A stretch of 64,000 nt of DNA from Saccharomycopsis malanga. Lineage: Eukaryota > Ascomycota > Saccharomycetes > Ascoideales > Saccharomycopsidaceae. The position numbers were made by a program, and so were the translations under genes. The notes below the pieces were generated by a model, which saw only the letters and a list, made by a program, of their open reading frames with translations, was not told the DNA's origin and made no database searches. The stretch is taken from NCBI GenBank assembly GCA_004014935.1, contig CP025321.1, positions 186,001 to 250,000 of the forward strand. The letters run 5' to 3'. How positions within the stretch are numbered: the stretch's first letter is position 1; every line of letters starts with the position of its first letter. Shown here piece by piece: positions 49,955-60,387 of the stretch.

Positions 49955-50649
49955 CTATATTTGGACTATAATGACTAATGACATAATGATACTAACACTG
50001 TGATCTGTAGTGCTTTTCAATTAGATTGTTGTGTATTAGAGTGCATGCACCCATACATGTTGTGATATATTTTATTTGGTGTGTAATATCAAGAAGAGTT
50101 TGTATTAACAGGAGAATGGGTAAAACGTCGACTGACTATGTAAAAAGAATAAAAAGTAAATAGAAATAAAGGAGGAACTAGGGTCTTATATAGCAGTTAA
50201 AGCCGGCGATACCGGAAGAGTCATCGACGTCTAACTAATAAGAGCTAATAAGGATAATGTATCTAGTCAGTCAGATCATAGGACTAGAAGCATATAGATG
50301 TTTACTTTACTACCAATGATACATGGTGGAGGAAATATCACATTAATATGCTGTGGTAATTGAATAAAAATTTCCGCTCATATATTTAATGATAGATAGT
50401 AATAAATCAGATTAGAACAAAGCGAAGCTTTATAAGAAGAATTGAATATATATTAGAGGGTGCCAAAAGACTGTAGCGTTGTGAATAGTACATGCACTTT
50501 GCTGTTGAAATATGTACCCAGACGCATCACTCATATGAGCGGCTTATTGTTGGGATTACCATTAGGGGAGATCAAGATAAGAGGTTTATCATTCTATCTT
50601 TTTTTTTTGGTCTCTCAAATTTCTCAAGGCAGGGAAAATTTGATGAATC
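49955..50649. other. Intergenic region between MPH1 and the dioxygenase gene
   Basis: About 700 bases, AT-rich. A 67-codon frame at 50460-50663 overlaps the next start and is not supported. A poly-T run (50600-50609) lies 40 bases before the next ATG. No other structure seen. Confidence 0.4.
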
Positions 50650-51561
50650 ATGACACTTTCTAGTGGATATTTAAACGGCTTAAGTTCAACACAATTAGAA
50701 CAGTTTGAACGGGATGGATGTATATGTTTACCAGACTTTTTAACCACCGAAGAGATTGGAGAGGCGATGGAAAGAGCCAACAAGTTGCTCAAAGAGTTTG
50801 ATATTTCAACACATCCTTTGACAAAGTTTACTACGGATGATGAAAACCATGTTGGTGACGATTATTTTCTCAATTCCTCAGATAAGATTTCATTTTTCTT
50901 TGAAGCTGATGCGTTTGATAAGGATGGTAATTTGACTGTAGCTAAAGAACGTGCTATCAACAAGATTGGTCACGATTTGCACTCAAAAGATGATGTCTTT
51001 GAAAAGGTTTCGTTTAGCGATAAAGTTAAAGCAATTTCTAGAAGTCTTAAATTCCGCGACCCAAGAATATTGCAGAGTATGTTAATTTTCAAACAACCTC
51101 ATATTGGAGGAGAAGTAAAGTCTCATACCGATGGTACATTTCTTTATACCGATCCCTTGACCCCAATTGGTTTTTGGATGGCATTGGAAGATTGTACAAA
51201 GGAGAATGGTTGTTTAAGTTTCCTTCCTGGCTCACATAAAACTATCCCTATCAAAAAGAGATTTGTAAAGATCAATAAAGGAAAAGATGGCTGTGGATTT
51301 ATAGATATTGTTACAGAAGACGAAAGTAAAAACATTCCAGAGGATAAGGAAGAGGATTACAAGTTGGTCGAGTGTAAGGCTGGATCCTTAGTTCTTATCA
51401 ACCATTCAGTCTTGCACAGGTCTAATGCCAATCATTCAAGCAGGTCACGCTACGGCTATGTCTTTCATGTTATTGAGGGAGAGGCAAAATATGATGAGCT
51501 CAACTGGCTTCAGGTCCCTCCTTCTGAGAATGGTGGTACTGACTTTAGTAAATTGTATTGA
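50650..51561 (+). CDS. Phytanoyl-CoA dioxygenase family protein, PHYHD1-like
   Basis: A 303-residue Fe(II)/2-oxoglutarate oxygenase. The iron triad is His159 and Asp161 (SHTDGTFL) plus His256 (VLHRSNANHS); an Arg in SSRSRYGY would bind 2-oxoglutarate. The order FERDGCICLPDFL, then FKQPHIGGEV, FWMALEDCTKENGCLSFLPG and the closing FHVIEGEA follows human PHYHD1 closely. Human PHYHD1 has 2-oxoglutarate turnover but its natural substrate is unsettled, so no reaction is claimed. There is no obvious peroxisomal C-terminal tripeptide (ends KLY) and no signal peptide, so the protein is probably cytosolic. S. cerevisiae lacks a close counterpart as far as I recall. Confidence 0.88.
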   Translation: MTLSSGYLNGLSSTQLEQFERDGCICLPDFLTTEEIGEAMERANKLLKEFDISTHPLTKFTTDDENHVGDDYFLNSSDKISFFFEADAFDKDGNLTVAKERAINKIGHDLHSKDDVFEKVSFSDKVKAISRSLKFRDPRILQSMLIFKQPHIGGEVKSHTDGTFLYTDPLTPIGFWMALEDCTKENGCLSFLPGSHKTIPIKKRFVKINKGKDGCGFIDIVTEDESKNIPEDKEEDYKLVECKAGSLVLINHSVLHRSNANHSSRSRYGYVFHVIEGEAKYDELNWLQVPPSENGGTDFSKLY

Positions 51562-52366
51562 GATACAAATGTTGTACCCTGTGGGGTAAAGTTTTTTTAA
51601 TCATTGAACAAATGATTTCATTCTGGCAAGTTTTTTTTTGAATTAGAAATACTTTATTCATGTAATAAATACACTTTTTGTAATTATAAAGCTTTAAACG
51701 TCAAATTCTTTTATAATATGTTTTTGAAAATGATATCAGTCAGACAGCTGGGCCGATGGCTCAGTGGCTAGTGCTCTGGAAGAGAAAAAAAGACCTGGCA
51801 GGATAATTTAACAGATAGTACTCTCGGAGAAGAGACAAAGACCTAACAGGAGCATGGGCTCAAAATATATGATATTATTTATTATTATTTATCAATATTT
51901 ATTATTATTTATTATTGCACATTTCGCCATACAAGATATTTATTTGATTGAAGTATTAAAGTATTGTTTACAATATAACTACTCTTGATACTGAAAGATT
52001 CAGCAAGCATCCAAGCCGCACACAGGCAATGAACACTGCTTACTTCTCTACTGATGGTTATAAAAACCCCGCTGAAAGTTGAATACCTGAGTTCAATATT
52101 TACATTTCATAATATAGAGGCTCTTATTAATCATTCTACGAATCTTATATTACATTGCAATAATACCGTCATAACATATATAGGTGTGAGCACCCCTTTC
52201 CCAGATTCAGAACGCGCAACGCCTAACAAGATGCCACACGTGCATTGTCTCAGCTTGTTTATAAACAAGAAAACTTTCCAAGTTTATCTATTTACGCGGT
52301 TTGGTTTACTTACTTTGCCATTCACAGCAGGTGTTTTTGGTTTTTTTGCTGACAAGATCCAGTAAA
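51562..52366. other. Intergenic region with tRNA-like fragment and AT-rich repeats
   Basis: About 800 bases upstream of TOP2. Bases 51750-51779 carry a perfect A-box-like TGGCTCAGTGG, followed by an imperfect 47-base duplication (51774-51803 and 51821-51851). No B box or paired D stem is present, so this is not a working tRNA. TTATTA-type repeats follow at 51870-51920. A 103-codon frame at 52054-52365 is not protein-like. Confidence 0.4.
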
Positions 52367-55300
52367 ATGAGCAAGGCCGGTGATAAATATGTTAAGCTCA
52401 CGCAGTTGGAGCATATTTTGCGAAGACCCGATACAGTAAGTATTAGATCAGTAGGTAAACAAGATAATAAAGGGTGTTTATTGACAAAAGAATAGTATAT
52501 TGGGTCTACGGAGCCAACGACAGAATCTATGTGGGTGATTAATGAAGAAAAGAAGTTGGAGAAGAAGAGTATTACGTTTGTTCCTGCAATGTTGAAGATC
52601 TTTGACGAGATATTGGTGAACGCTGCTGATAATAAGGTGAGAGACCCTACTATGAAAAAGATTGAAGTGATTATTGATGCTGAGAAAAACATGATTCAAG
52701 TGAAAAATGACGGTAAAGGAATACCTATTGAGATCCATGAGAAGGAAAAAATATATGTGCCGGAGTTGATTTTTGGACATTTGTTGACATCGTCCAATTA
52801 CGATGATGATGAGAAAAAAGTCACTGGTGGTAGAAACGGGTATGGTGCCAAGTTGTGTAATATATTTTCCAAAAGCTTTGAGTTGGAGACTGCTGACAAG
52901 GAGAATAATAAGAATTATAGGCAACTTTGGGAAGATAATATGGGCAAATGTAATACTCCCAAGATTACCAAATTTTCCAAGATGAATGGAGAATTTACTC
53001 GGATTGCCTTTAATCCCGATCTAGCCAAGTTTGGAATGGAGAAACTTGATGAAGATACCGTAGGCTTATTGAAACGTCGTGTTTACGATATTGCTGGTAG
53101 TGTTAAAGGATTGAGTGTTTTTTTGAATGGAGAAAAGATACCTTTGAGGGATTTCAAGTCGTATGTTCAAATGTATTTAGACGCTGATAGGGCTGCTAAA
53201 GGTGGTGCTGAGACAGAATCTACGGGTCCTTCTACTATTGTATATCAAAAGTCTGAAAGATGGGAAATTGCATTTGCATTGTCGGAGACTTCGTTCAATC
53301 AAATGTCATTTGTAAACTCCATTGCTACTACTTCGGGAGGTACACATGTGAATTATATTGCTGATCAAATTGTCAGTAAGACAATGGATTTTTTGAAGAA
53401 AAAACATAAGAATGCACATGTGAAACCATTCCAAATCAGAAATAATATGTTTTTGTTTGTCAATTGTCTCATTGAAAATCCTGCTTTCACATCTCAAACA
53501 AAAGAGCAGATGATCACCAAAGTGTCTTCTTTCGGATCAAAATTAGTTGTGAGTGATGAATTTATCAATAAGGTAATCAAAACCGATTTCATCCAACAAA
53601 TTTTGGACATTGCCCAGGCTAATGCAGATAAACAATTACAGAAAACTGATGGAACTGGAAGAACGAATCGTGTGGTTGTAGAAAAGTTGGAAGATGCTAA
53701 TAAAGCAGGCACTAAAGAAAGTAATAAATGTACTTTGATTTTGACAGAGGGAGATTCTGCTAAAGCCTTGGCAGTGGCAGGATTGAAGGTTGTTGGAAGA
53801 GATTATTACGGGGTGTTTCCATTAAGGGGTAAATTGCTTAATGTTAGAGATGCCACAACAGATCAGATCATGAAAAATAAGGAAATCAAACATTTGAAAC
53901 AAATCATCGGATTGAAGCATAAAAAACATTATGACAGTGTTAAAGGATTGCGATATGGTCATATCATGATCATGACGGATCAAGATTATGATGGAAGTCA
54001 TATCAAAGGTTTATTGATTAATTTCATTGAATCTAGTTTTCCTGGATTGTTAGATATTCCTGGATTTCTTTTAGAATTCATCACTCCTATTGTTAAAGTC
54101 ACTCTTTCCAGAAATAATACCCCCTTGTTGTTTTACACTATGCCTGAATATGAACGGTGGTTAGAAACAGAAGGTTTGAGACAGAAATTTAAAGCCAAGT
54201 ACTACAAAGGTTTGGGTACTTCGGATGCTAAAGATATGATGAAATACTTCAGAAATTTAGACCATCATATCAAATACTTTGATGTTATAAAAACTGAAGA
54301 CAAGGAGTTGATAGAATTGGCATTTGCTAAAAAAAAAGCGGATGAAAGAAAAAATTGGTTGGCAGGCTTCGAACTTGGAACTCATCTTGATCCTAATTTA
54401 AGTGTGATACCCTATGATGAGTTCATTAATAAGGAGTTGATTTTGTTTTCCATGGCAGATAATATTCGTTCCATTCCTAATTTATTGGATGGGTTCAAAC
54501 CAGCTCAAAGAAAAGTCTTGTATACGTTTTTCAAACGGAATATCACTAGAGAATTGAAAGTCAATGATTTACAAGGTTATGTTTCCAGTACTTCCAATTA
54601 TCATCATGGTGATGCTTCTTTGGTTCAAACTATTGTTGGATTAGCCCAGGATTTCATCGGCAGTAATAATATTTACTTGCTTTCTCCAAATGGTTGTTTT
54701 GGTACTCGTGATGCTGGGGGTAAAGACAATGCTGCTGCAAGATATCTTTATACTGAACTCAGTAAAATCACGAAATATCTTTTCCGCGAAGAAGATCAGA
54801 ATTTGTTGGATTATATTAAAGATGATGAAAAAACTGTGGAGCCTCTTTGGTATGTTCCTATCATTCCTATGGTCCTTGTCAATGGCGCCGAAGGAATTGG
54901 AACTGGTTGGTCTACGTCTGTTCCTCAATACAATCCTAAAGATATAGTTTTTAATCTTAAACGGTTAATACAGGGAGAAGAAATGACACCTATGACACCT
55001 TGGTTCCGGGGCTGGAAAGGAACAGTAATTCCGGCTGGTCCAGACCGGTTCAAAATGTTCGGAAGAGTCGAGAAAGTTGATAATAACACTTTGGTGATCA
55101 GCGAGATTCCCGCAAAAACTTGGACTTCCACCATCAAAGATTTTATAGAAAATCTGCTTGTTAACGTGTCTTCTGATAAAGTGTGTGAAAAGTTTATTCA
55201 AAACTATACAGAACAAGACGATTTAGAGGGTCATAAGTTTATCATTACAATGTCAGATGACCAAATGAAAAAGACTGAGAAAATTGGATATTACGAGAGA

Positions 55301-56827
55301 TTCAAATTGGTTCAAAATATCAGCTTGTCTAACATGATTCTTTTCAATGAAAAAGGAAAGTTACAGAAATATGACTCTCCTAATGACATTATCCAATCGT
55401 ACTATTATGTGCGCTTAGAATATTATCAAAAAAGAAAAGATTATTTAATTGGTTTCATGAGAGATGAACTTGTCCAATTGACAGCTAAAGCTAGATTTAT
55501 CAAGTTGATTATTGATAAAAAGTTGAAGATCAGTAACAAAAAAAGGGTTTTGTTGATTCAAGAATTACAAGAGTTAGAGTTTCCTAGAATAGGGAAAAAT
55601 GGTAAAAGAATTGAAGAAAAAGTCTCCACTGATGACATCACTCTTGAAGAAGGTGAAATTAAACAGGAAGATGATGAGGAACAAGTCGAGCAAGAAGATG
55701 AAGCCATTCACACTCCTGATACAATCTTTTCCTCTTACGATTATTTGCTTAACATGTCTCTTTGGAACTTGACTAAAGAAAAATATGAGAAGCTTTTGAA
55801 ACAAAAGGATGACAAGGAAAAGGCTTTGAATATTTTGTTGACTAAGAGTGCTAAAGATTTGTGGTTGGCTGATTTGGATGAGTTTGAGGTTTCCTACGAG
55901 AAGTTTTTGAAAGATGACGCTGATAAACTCAAGTTTGAAGACGCTCCTATTAAATCAGCTCCAAAGAAAAGATCTAGAAAGAAGAAAGATGACGATGATG
56001 ATGAGTTTGTACCTACCAAGAAAAAAAGTAAAAAGAAGAATGTGAAAAAAGAAGATGAGGAACCCGTAATTTTGAAAGGTGAATATATCATGCCAGAAGT
56101 GAAAGAAGTTAAACCTAAGCGGGTGAAAAAAGAAGGCTCTTCAGATATTTTAACTCAGATTAAAGAGTCCAAGATGAATGGTAAAGTGAAAAAAGAAGAA
56201 ACATCAACTCCAGTACCAAGCTCCGAGGTCTCTGATAAGGAAAATGTCAAAAATGATGCCAATAACAAGGACAGATTATCTTCTATTATGGGTCGCGCCA
56301 AAACAATCTTTGGTGATGCTGTAGACGCTCCTATTGAAATTGATGGTGATGAGGGAGACGATGACATCTTTTCCAAGTTTAGCGTTGCTGCTAGCAAGTT
56401 TGATTCGAGTTTCAGCTTTGATGATAAATCTTCAACTCCAGATTCTATTGAACCAAAAGAAAATCCAGAAGAAAAGCCAACAAAGAAAACTCCTGCCAAA
56501 AGACAACTCAAAGCGCCTACTAAAAAGACAGCACCAGTCAAGAAAGCAGCACCAGTTAAGAAAGCAGCAGCAGTTAAGAAAGCAGCAGCAAAGAAGAAAA
56601 GTAAAACTACTCTCAGTGATAGTGAGGATGATGAACTTGATATACAACTGATTAATGGCGATGACGAAATTGTAGCGTCACCAGTAGTCAAACGGAAACC
56701 TCAACGAAGAGCAGCAGCTCAAAAGAAAACTACCTATGTAGCCGATTTTGATGAGAGCGAAGAGGAGAACGAGGATGATGAAGAGGATTATCAGTATGAT
56801 GACGATGATTCTGATTTTGAAGGATAA
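52367..56827 (+). CDS. TOP2: DNA topoisomerase II, two exons (52367-52435, 52496-56827)
   Basis: The spliced product has 1,466 residues. Exon 1 encodes 23 residues ending HILRRPDT. After a 60-base intron, exon 2 starts with YIGS, exactly restoring the conserved N-terminus (yeast HILKRPDTYIGS). The GHKL ATPase region shows DEILVNAADNK and GGRNGYGAKL. The TOPRIM region has EGDSA, PLRGK and TDQDYDGSH. The breakage-reunion region has the catalytic Tyr773 (AAARYLYTEL) and GAEGIGTGWST. The C-terminal 280 residues are charged and poorly conserved, with a repeat of APVKKAAPVKK type and acidic end patches, as in other fungi. The enzyme passes one DNA duplex through another during replication and mitosis. 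Confidence 0.97.
52436..52495 (+). other. Spliceosomal intron of TOP2
   Basis: The 60-base intron begins GTAAGT and ends AATAG. Removal joins the codons for RRPDT and YIGS without a frame change. No TACTAAC box is present; the closest candidate is TATTGAC (about 52479-52485), so the branch site is atypical. Confidence 0.85.
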
Positions 56828-57869
56828 CTAGTACAGTAGCTTCAAATCTATACTATGGTTTTAGCTCATAACGTATCTTTTTTCTTTTTCTTTATGGTTT
56901 TTACTAGCTTTCTAATATTTATTCAATTCTAACACCCTATGTTTATGCTGTTCATGCCGAGTTTGCTTTTATTCTATTCTCTACTGTCTAATATATTTGC
57001 TAGATTTTTTTGATGTTTTTTGTAGTTTGCAGTTTGTTGCGGAATGGAAATACTTTTCTCAATTGTATTTCGAGTGGTTCTAATAAGCTGACTATATTTA
57101 TAAATTCCTTCTTGAGCTTATAATAACATGTATTTGGCAGATACATAAGGTATTACTTGTTAATACGTTTACTATATTTGGTGCTTTTACTTGAGGGTTC
57201 TTACATACGATTTTTAAGACCTCAAATTTGGTTAGTACGAGTGTGTGTGTTTGGGGGTCTCTTATTATGATGGGCAATATCTTTTTCGTTTGAAAAGTGT
57301 TACCAAATGGGTTCTGACAAAGAATCAAAATTAAATAAATTGGAGAATCTACCGATATTTGATATTGTTCACAAGTATTGGACGGGAAAAGATGGACTAT
57401 TTTTGCTGAGTTCCTCGTGTCTGGTTAAAAACGGCTTAAGAAGACGATGTCTTTTTCGAGAATTGTACCTATAAACGCTCAAGTAGTGTGTGAAGTTAAT
57501 TCATAGTAACTATTTGCTATTTGGCTTGTTTTTGAAAATATCGATATTCTACAATATGCCTTCGGTGCATCATTGAAAGGCAACGCATAAATATAAACGA
57601 TGTTTCATACAGTACTTCTTTATACTTCTTTATATTTCTTACAGATTATTATTATATTGGAACTCGTATAGGGTCCAGTGGAGCTCACCCGGCGTGTATC
57701 GCTTTGTCGTATAAATTTCACTTTTCACGATGGTTGCCAACTAGGAAGGAAAAATTAGTGTCTGAAGAGATCATTACCAAAGTCTGCTGTCAATTGTGAG
57801 AGAAAGGGTATATGTATTAGTTAGGCCTATAGACATTCGTTTGACAATTAAGAACAAAATTTGGTGAAT
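56828..57869 (+). promoter_or_regulatory. ERG9 promoter with two sterol regulatory elements
   Basis: About 1 kb between TOP2 and ERG9. TCGTATA, the core bound by Upc2/Ecm22-type zinc-cluster factors in sterol-gene promoters, occurs at 57664-57670 and 57707-57713, about 200 and 160 bases before the ERG9 ATG. The first part is the TOP2 3' flank, rich in T runs. Confidence 0.65.
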
Positions 57870-59252
57870 ATGGGCAAACTTCAGAAGATCATTGAATTGG
57901 CACTTCATCCTACAGAGTTTAAAGCTGCTCTTCAGTTTTTCGTTTTTAAGAACAAACTTCATCCAAGGGATCCTACCAGTGAGCCTGAAACATTGAAACA
58001 ATGTTATATTTTATTGAACAAGACTTCTCGGTCTTTTGCTGCGGTGATCCAAGAATTGCATCCAGAATTGAGAAATGCCGTAATGTTATTCTACTTGATC
58101 TTGAGAGCATTAGACACCGTTGAAGATGATATGACTATTGATCCTAAGATCAAGATTCCTTTGTTAAGAGGGTTTGACAAAAAATTGGAGTTGGAATCAT
58201 GGACTTTTGACGGTAACGGGCCTAATGAAAAGGACAGAATTGTATTGGTACATTTCGATGTCATTCTAGTAGAATTTCATAAATTGAGAAAAGAATACCA
58301 AGACGTGATCCAGGATATCACCAAAAAGATGGGCAATGGTATGGCTGACTATATTCTTGACGAAAACTTCAATTTGAATGGTGTAGCCACTGTCAAGGAC
58401 TATGATTTGTATTGTCATTATGTTGCTGGTTTGGTTGGCGAGGGCTTGACAAACTTGGTGGTGTTAGCTAATTTTGCAAAGGCATCTTTGAATGAAAACA
58501 TGGAATTGGCAAACTCCATGGGTTTGTTCTTACAAAAAACTAATATTATCAGAGACTACCGTGAAGATTTGGAAGATAAAAGATCTTTCTGGCCTAAAGA
58601 AATCTGGTGTCAATATGCTGGTAAGTTAGTTGATTTCGCTGACCCTCAAAATACAGAAGCTGGATTGGACTGCATTGCTGACTTGGTCCATAATGCCTTG
58701 AGTCACGTTCCAGACGTGTTGAGATACTTGTCTTTGGTCAAAGATCAATCCACATTCAACTTCTGTGCCATTCCTCAAGTCATGGCTATTGCTACTTTGG
58801 AACTTGTTTACCAAAACCCAGCAGTGTTCCAAAAGAACGTAAAAATCAGAAAAGGTACAACTTTAAAACTTATTGTAAACTCAAGAACTTTGGAAGGCGT
58901 TGCCAACATCTTCAGAGATTACATTAGACTTATAAACCACAAGTCACATCCTTCCAACAAAAACTACTTGAAGATTGGTATCATTTGTGGACAAATAGAA
59001 CAATTTATAGAAAGCATGTATCCTCTCAGAAACCTTCCTAGAGAAATCACTGCTCCACCAAGATCCGAGATTTTGGAAAACATCTTGGACCGTAGTGCTG
59101 TTGAAATTGACATGAAAACCGTCATCAGGGCTGAAGAAGAAAAAACCAATGCTGCTTTGGTAGGATTGGGCTTAGCTACCGCTTTCATTGGTTATTTGAT
59201 ATTCGCAAAACTCACAGGCCGTTTTGTTTATTATCCACATTTCGACTTGTAG
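57870..59252 (+). CDS. ERG9: Squalene synthase (farnesyl-diphosphate farnesyltransferase)
   Basis: The first committed enzyme of sterol synthesis joins two farnesyl diphosphates to squalene at the ER membrane. The 460-residue protein has both Mg-binding Asp-rich motifs, DTVED (82-86) and DYRED (229-233). LYCHYVAGLVGEGL, LQKTNIIRDYREDL and the NFCAIPQVMA segment are family signatures. The C-terminal hydrophobic helix (about 428-450) anchors it in the ER. The ATG at 57870 is chosen; a TTG three codons upstream is in frame. Two sterol elements upstream suggest Upc2-type control, as for other ERG genes. Confidence 0.97.
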   Translation: MGKLQKIIELALHPTEFKAALQFFVFKNKLHPRDPTSEPETLKQCYILLNKTSRSFAAVIQELHPELRNAVMLFYLILRALDTVEDDMTIDPKIKIPLLRGFDKKLELESWTFDGNGPNEKDRIVLVHFDVILVEFHKLRKEYQDVIQDITKKMGNGMADYILDENFNLNGVATVKDYDLYCHYVAGLVGEGLTNLVVLANFAKASLNENMELANSMGLFLQKTNIIRDYREDLEDKRSFWPKEIWCQYAGKLVDFADPQNTEAGLDCIADLVHNALSHVPDVLRYLSLVKDQSTFNFCAIPQVMAIATLELVYQNPAVFQKNVKIRKGTTLKLIVNSRTLEGVANIFRDYIRLINHKSHPSNKNYLKIGIICGQIEQFIESMYPLRNLPREITAPPRSEILENILDRSAVEIDMKTVIRAEEEKTNAALVGLGLATAFIGYLIFAKLTGRFVYYPHFDL

Positions 59253-59592
59253 TTATCTCTAGATGCTGTTTCGTTTTTTCTTTGCTTCTTCAGCTTGCTG
59301 AGGTTTTGTTAGTATAGTTTGTTATCTATTAGTACACTTTGTTATTCTCAGTATATTTTGTCATTTAGTTTTTGTTAGTAAGGTGCAGTTCATTTGTTGT
59401 TGTCAAGTATAGTTTGCCTTTTTCTACATTTTATTTAATGCATATTCTGCCTTATTCAAATTTGCCATTCACACCTACCACTTACTTGTATTGTTAATTT
59501 ACTATATTACATGAACCCATTTAAAACAACCTATGATATTGAAACTGCTATATATTGCACAAAACTATCAAAAACAACACATTAAAACATCC
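59253..59592. terminator. Convergent 3' region of ERG9 and the isomerase-like gene
   Basis: About 340 bases with repeated TTTGTTA/TTAGT motifs and T runs after ERG9. This is probably 3' end-processing sequence for both converging genes; no gene is seen. Confidence 0.35.
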
Positions 59593-60387
59593 TCACAACT
59601 TCCCAAAATGCGGTAGATGGCGTGCATTGTATTTCGCTAGCCTATCGAGTCCCTCTTCAGCAGAACCACCTTCCACTATGAAGGTAGTAGAATCCTTGAC
59701 GCCGACAATTGCATCTTTCGAATAGCGGCTGATAATTTTTGCCACCTTGAGTGCATGTTCAAACGCCTTCTCCTTAGATTCATACACTCCTGATACCAAG
59801 CCAAGAGATTGTGCGGTCTGGGCATTGAAAGGTTCGCCTGTCAAAACAAGCTCATAGAGCAAAGACTGATTGCCTACAATACGGGGGAGTCTTTGCAAAG
59901 CTCCAATATCTGCAGCAAACCCCAATTTGATTTCTGGGATGGAGAATTTAGCATCTTTTGCAGTGTAACGGATGGAAGTAGAGCTAAGGATATCAAGAGC
60001 CAAACCGAATGTGACGTCATGTGTCACAGCAATTATTGGGATTCCTATTCTTGCAGGAGTACCAACGGCTTGTTGGAATTCTCTCAAATGCTGATATAGC
60101 ACTTTTTCCTTGTTACTGTCTTTGAACAATGCCCCCAAGGTACTGCCAGTATCCTTGAGATCGATTCCCGAACAGAACAGCTTCCCATTGCCGGTCAAAA
60201 TTATAACCTTGACATTCTGGGCATCCTTATCAAGTGAGAGCAATATATCGCGATACTGTTTCCATGTCTTTTGCGAGAAACAGTTTCTCACCTTAGGTCT
60301 GTTGATAGCAAGATGGATCACTGTGGGTGCCACTTCAGACACTTGAAAATGGTCGTATATTTTATATTCTTCTGCTTTAAATGGCAT
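59593..60387 (-). CDS. Enoyl-CoA hydratase/isomerase family protein, dienoyl-CoA isomerase-like
   Basis: A 264-residue crotonase-fold protein. The residues that matter in rat delta3,5-delta2,4-dienoyl-CoA isomerase (Asp176, Glu196, Asp204) align with Asp132 (ALDIL), Glu152 (PEIKLG) and Asp160 (AADIG). GFAADIGALQRLPRIVGNQS is very close to the mammalian GLAADVGTLQRLPKVIGNQS. It would act in beta-oxidation of fatty acids with odd-numbered double bonds. The oxyanion-loop region, usually GxxxGGG, reads DVTFGLA. The C-terminus GKL is a weak peroxisomal PTS1-like tripeptide; no mitochondrial leader is obvious. It could be a Dci1-type isomerase or a diverged hydratase. Confidence 0.85.
   Translation of the reverse strand: MPFKAEEYKIYDHFQVSEVAPTVIHLAINRPKVRNCFSQKTWKQYRDILLSLDKDAQNVKVIILTGNGKLFCSGIDLKDTGSTLGALFKDSNKEKVLYQHLREFQQAVGTPARIGIPIIAVTHDVTFGLALDILSSTSIRYTAKDAKFSIPEIKLGFAADIGALQRLPRIVGNQSLLYELVLTGEPFNAQTAQSLGLVSGVYESKEKAFEHALKVAKIISRYSKDAIVGVKDSTTFIVEGGSAEEGLDRLAKYNARHLPHFGKL

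Noticed and set aside
51750-51780. A functional tRNA gene
   Set aside because: Only an A-box match; no D-stem pairing, no B box and no acceptor partner.
52301-52495. 64-codon frame running through TOP2 exon 1 and its intron
   Set aside because: It is the first TOP2 exon read into the intron; splicing gives the conserved protein.
56155-56691. 178-codon minus-strand frame opposite the TOP2 C-terminus
   Set aside because: Poly-Ser/Ala/Leu translation mirrors the charged TOP2 tail; no own promoter or motif.
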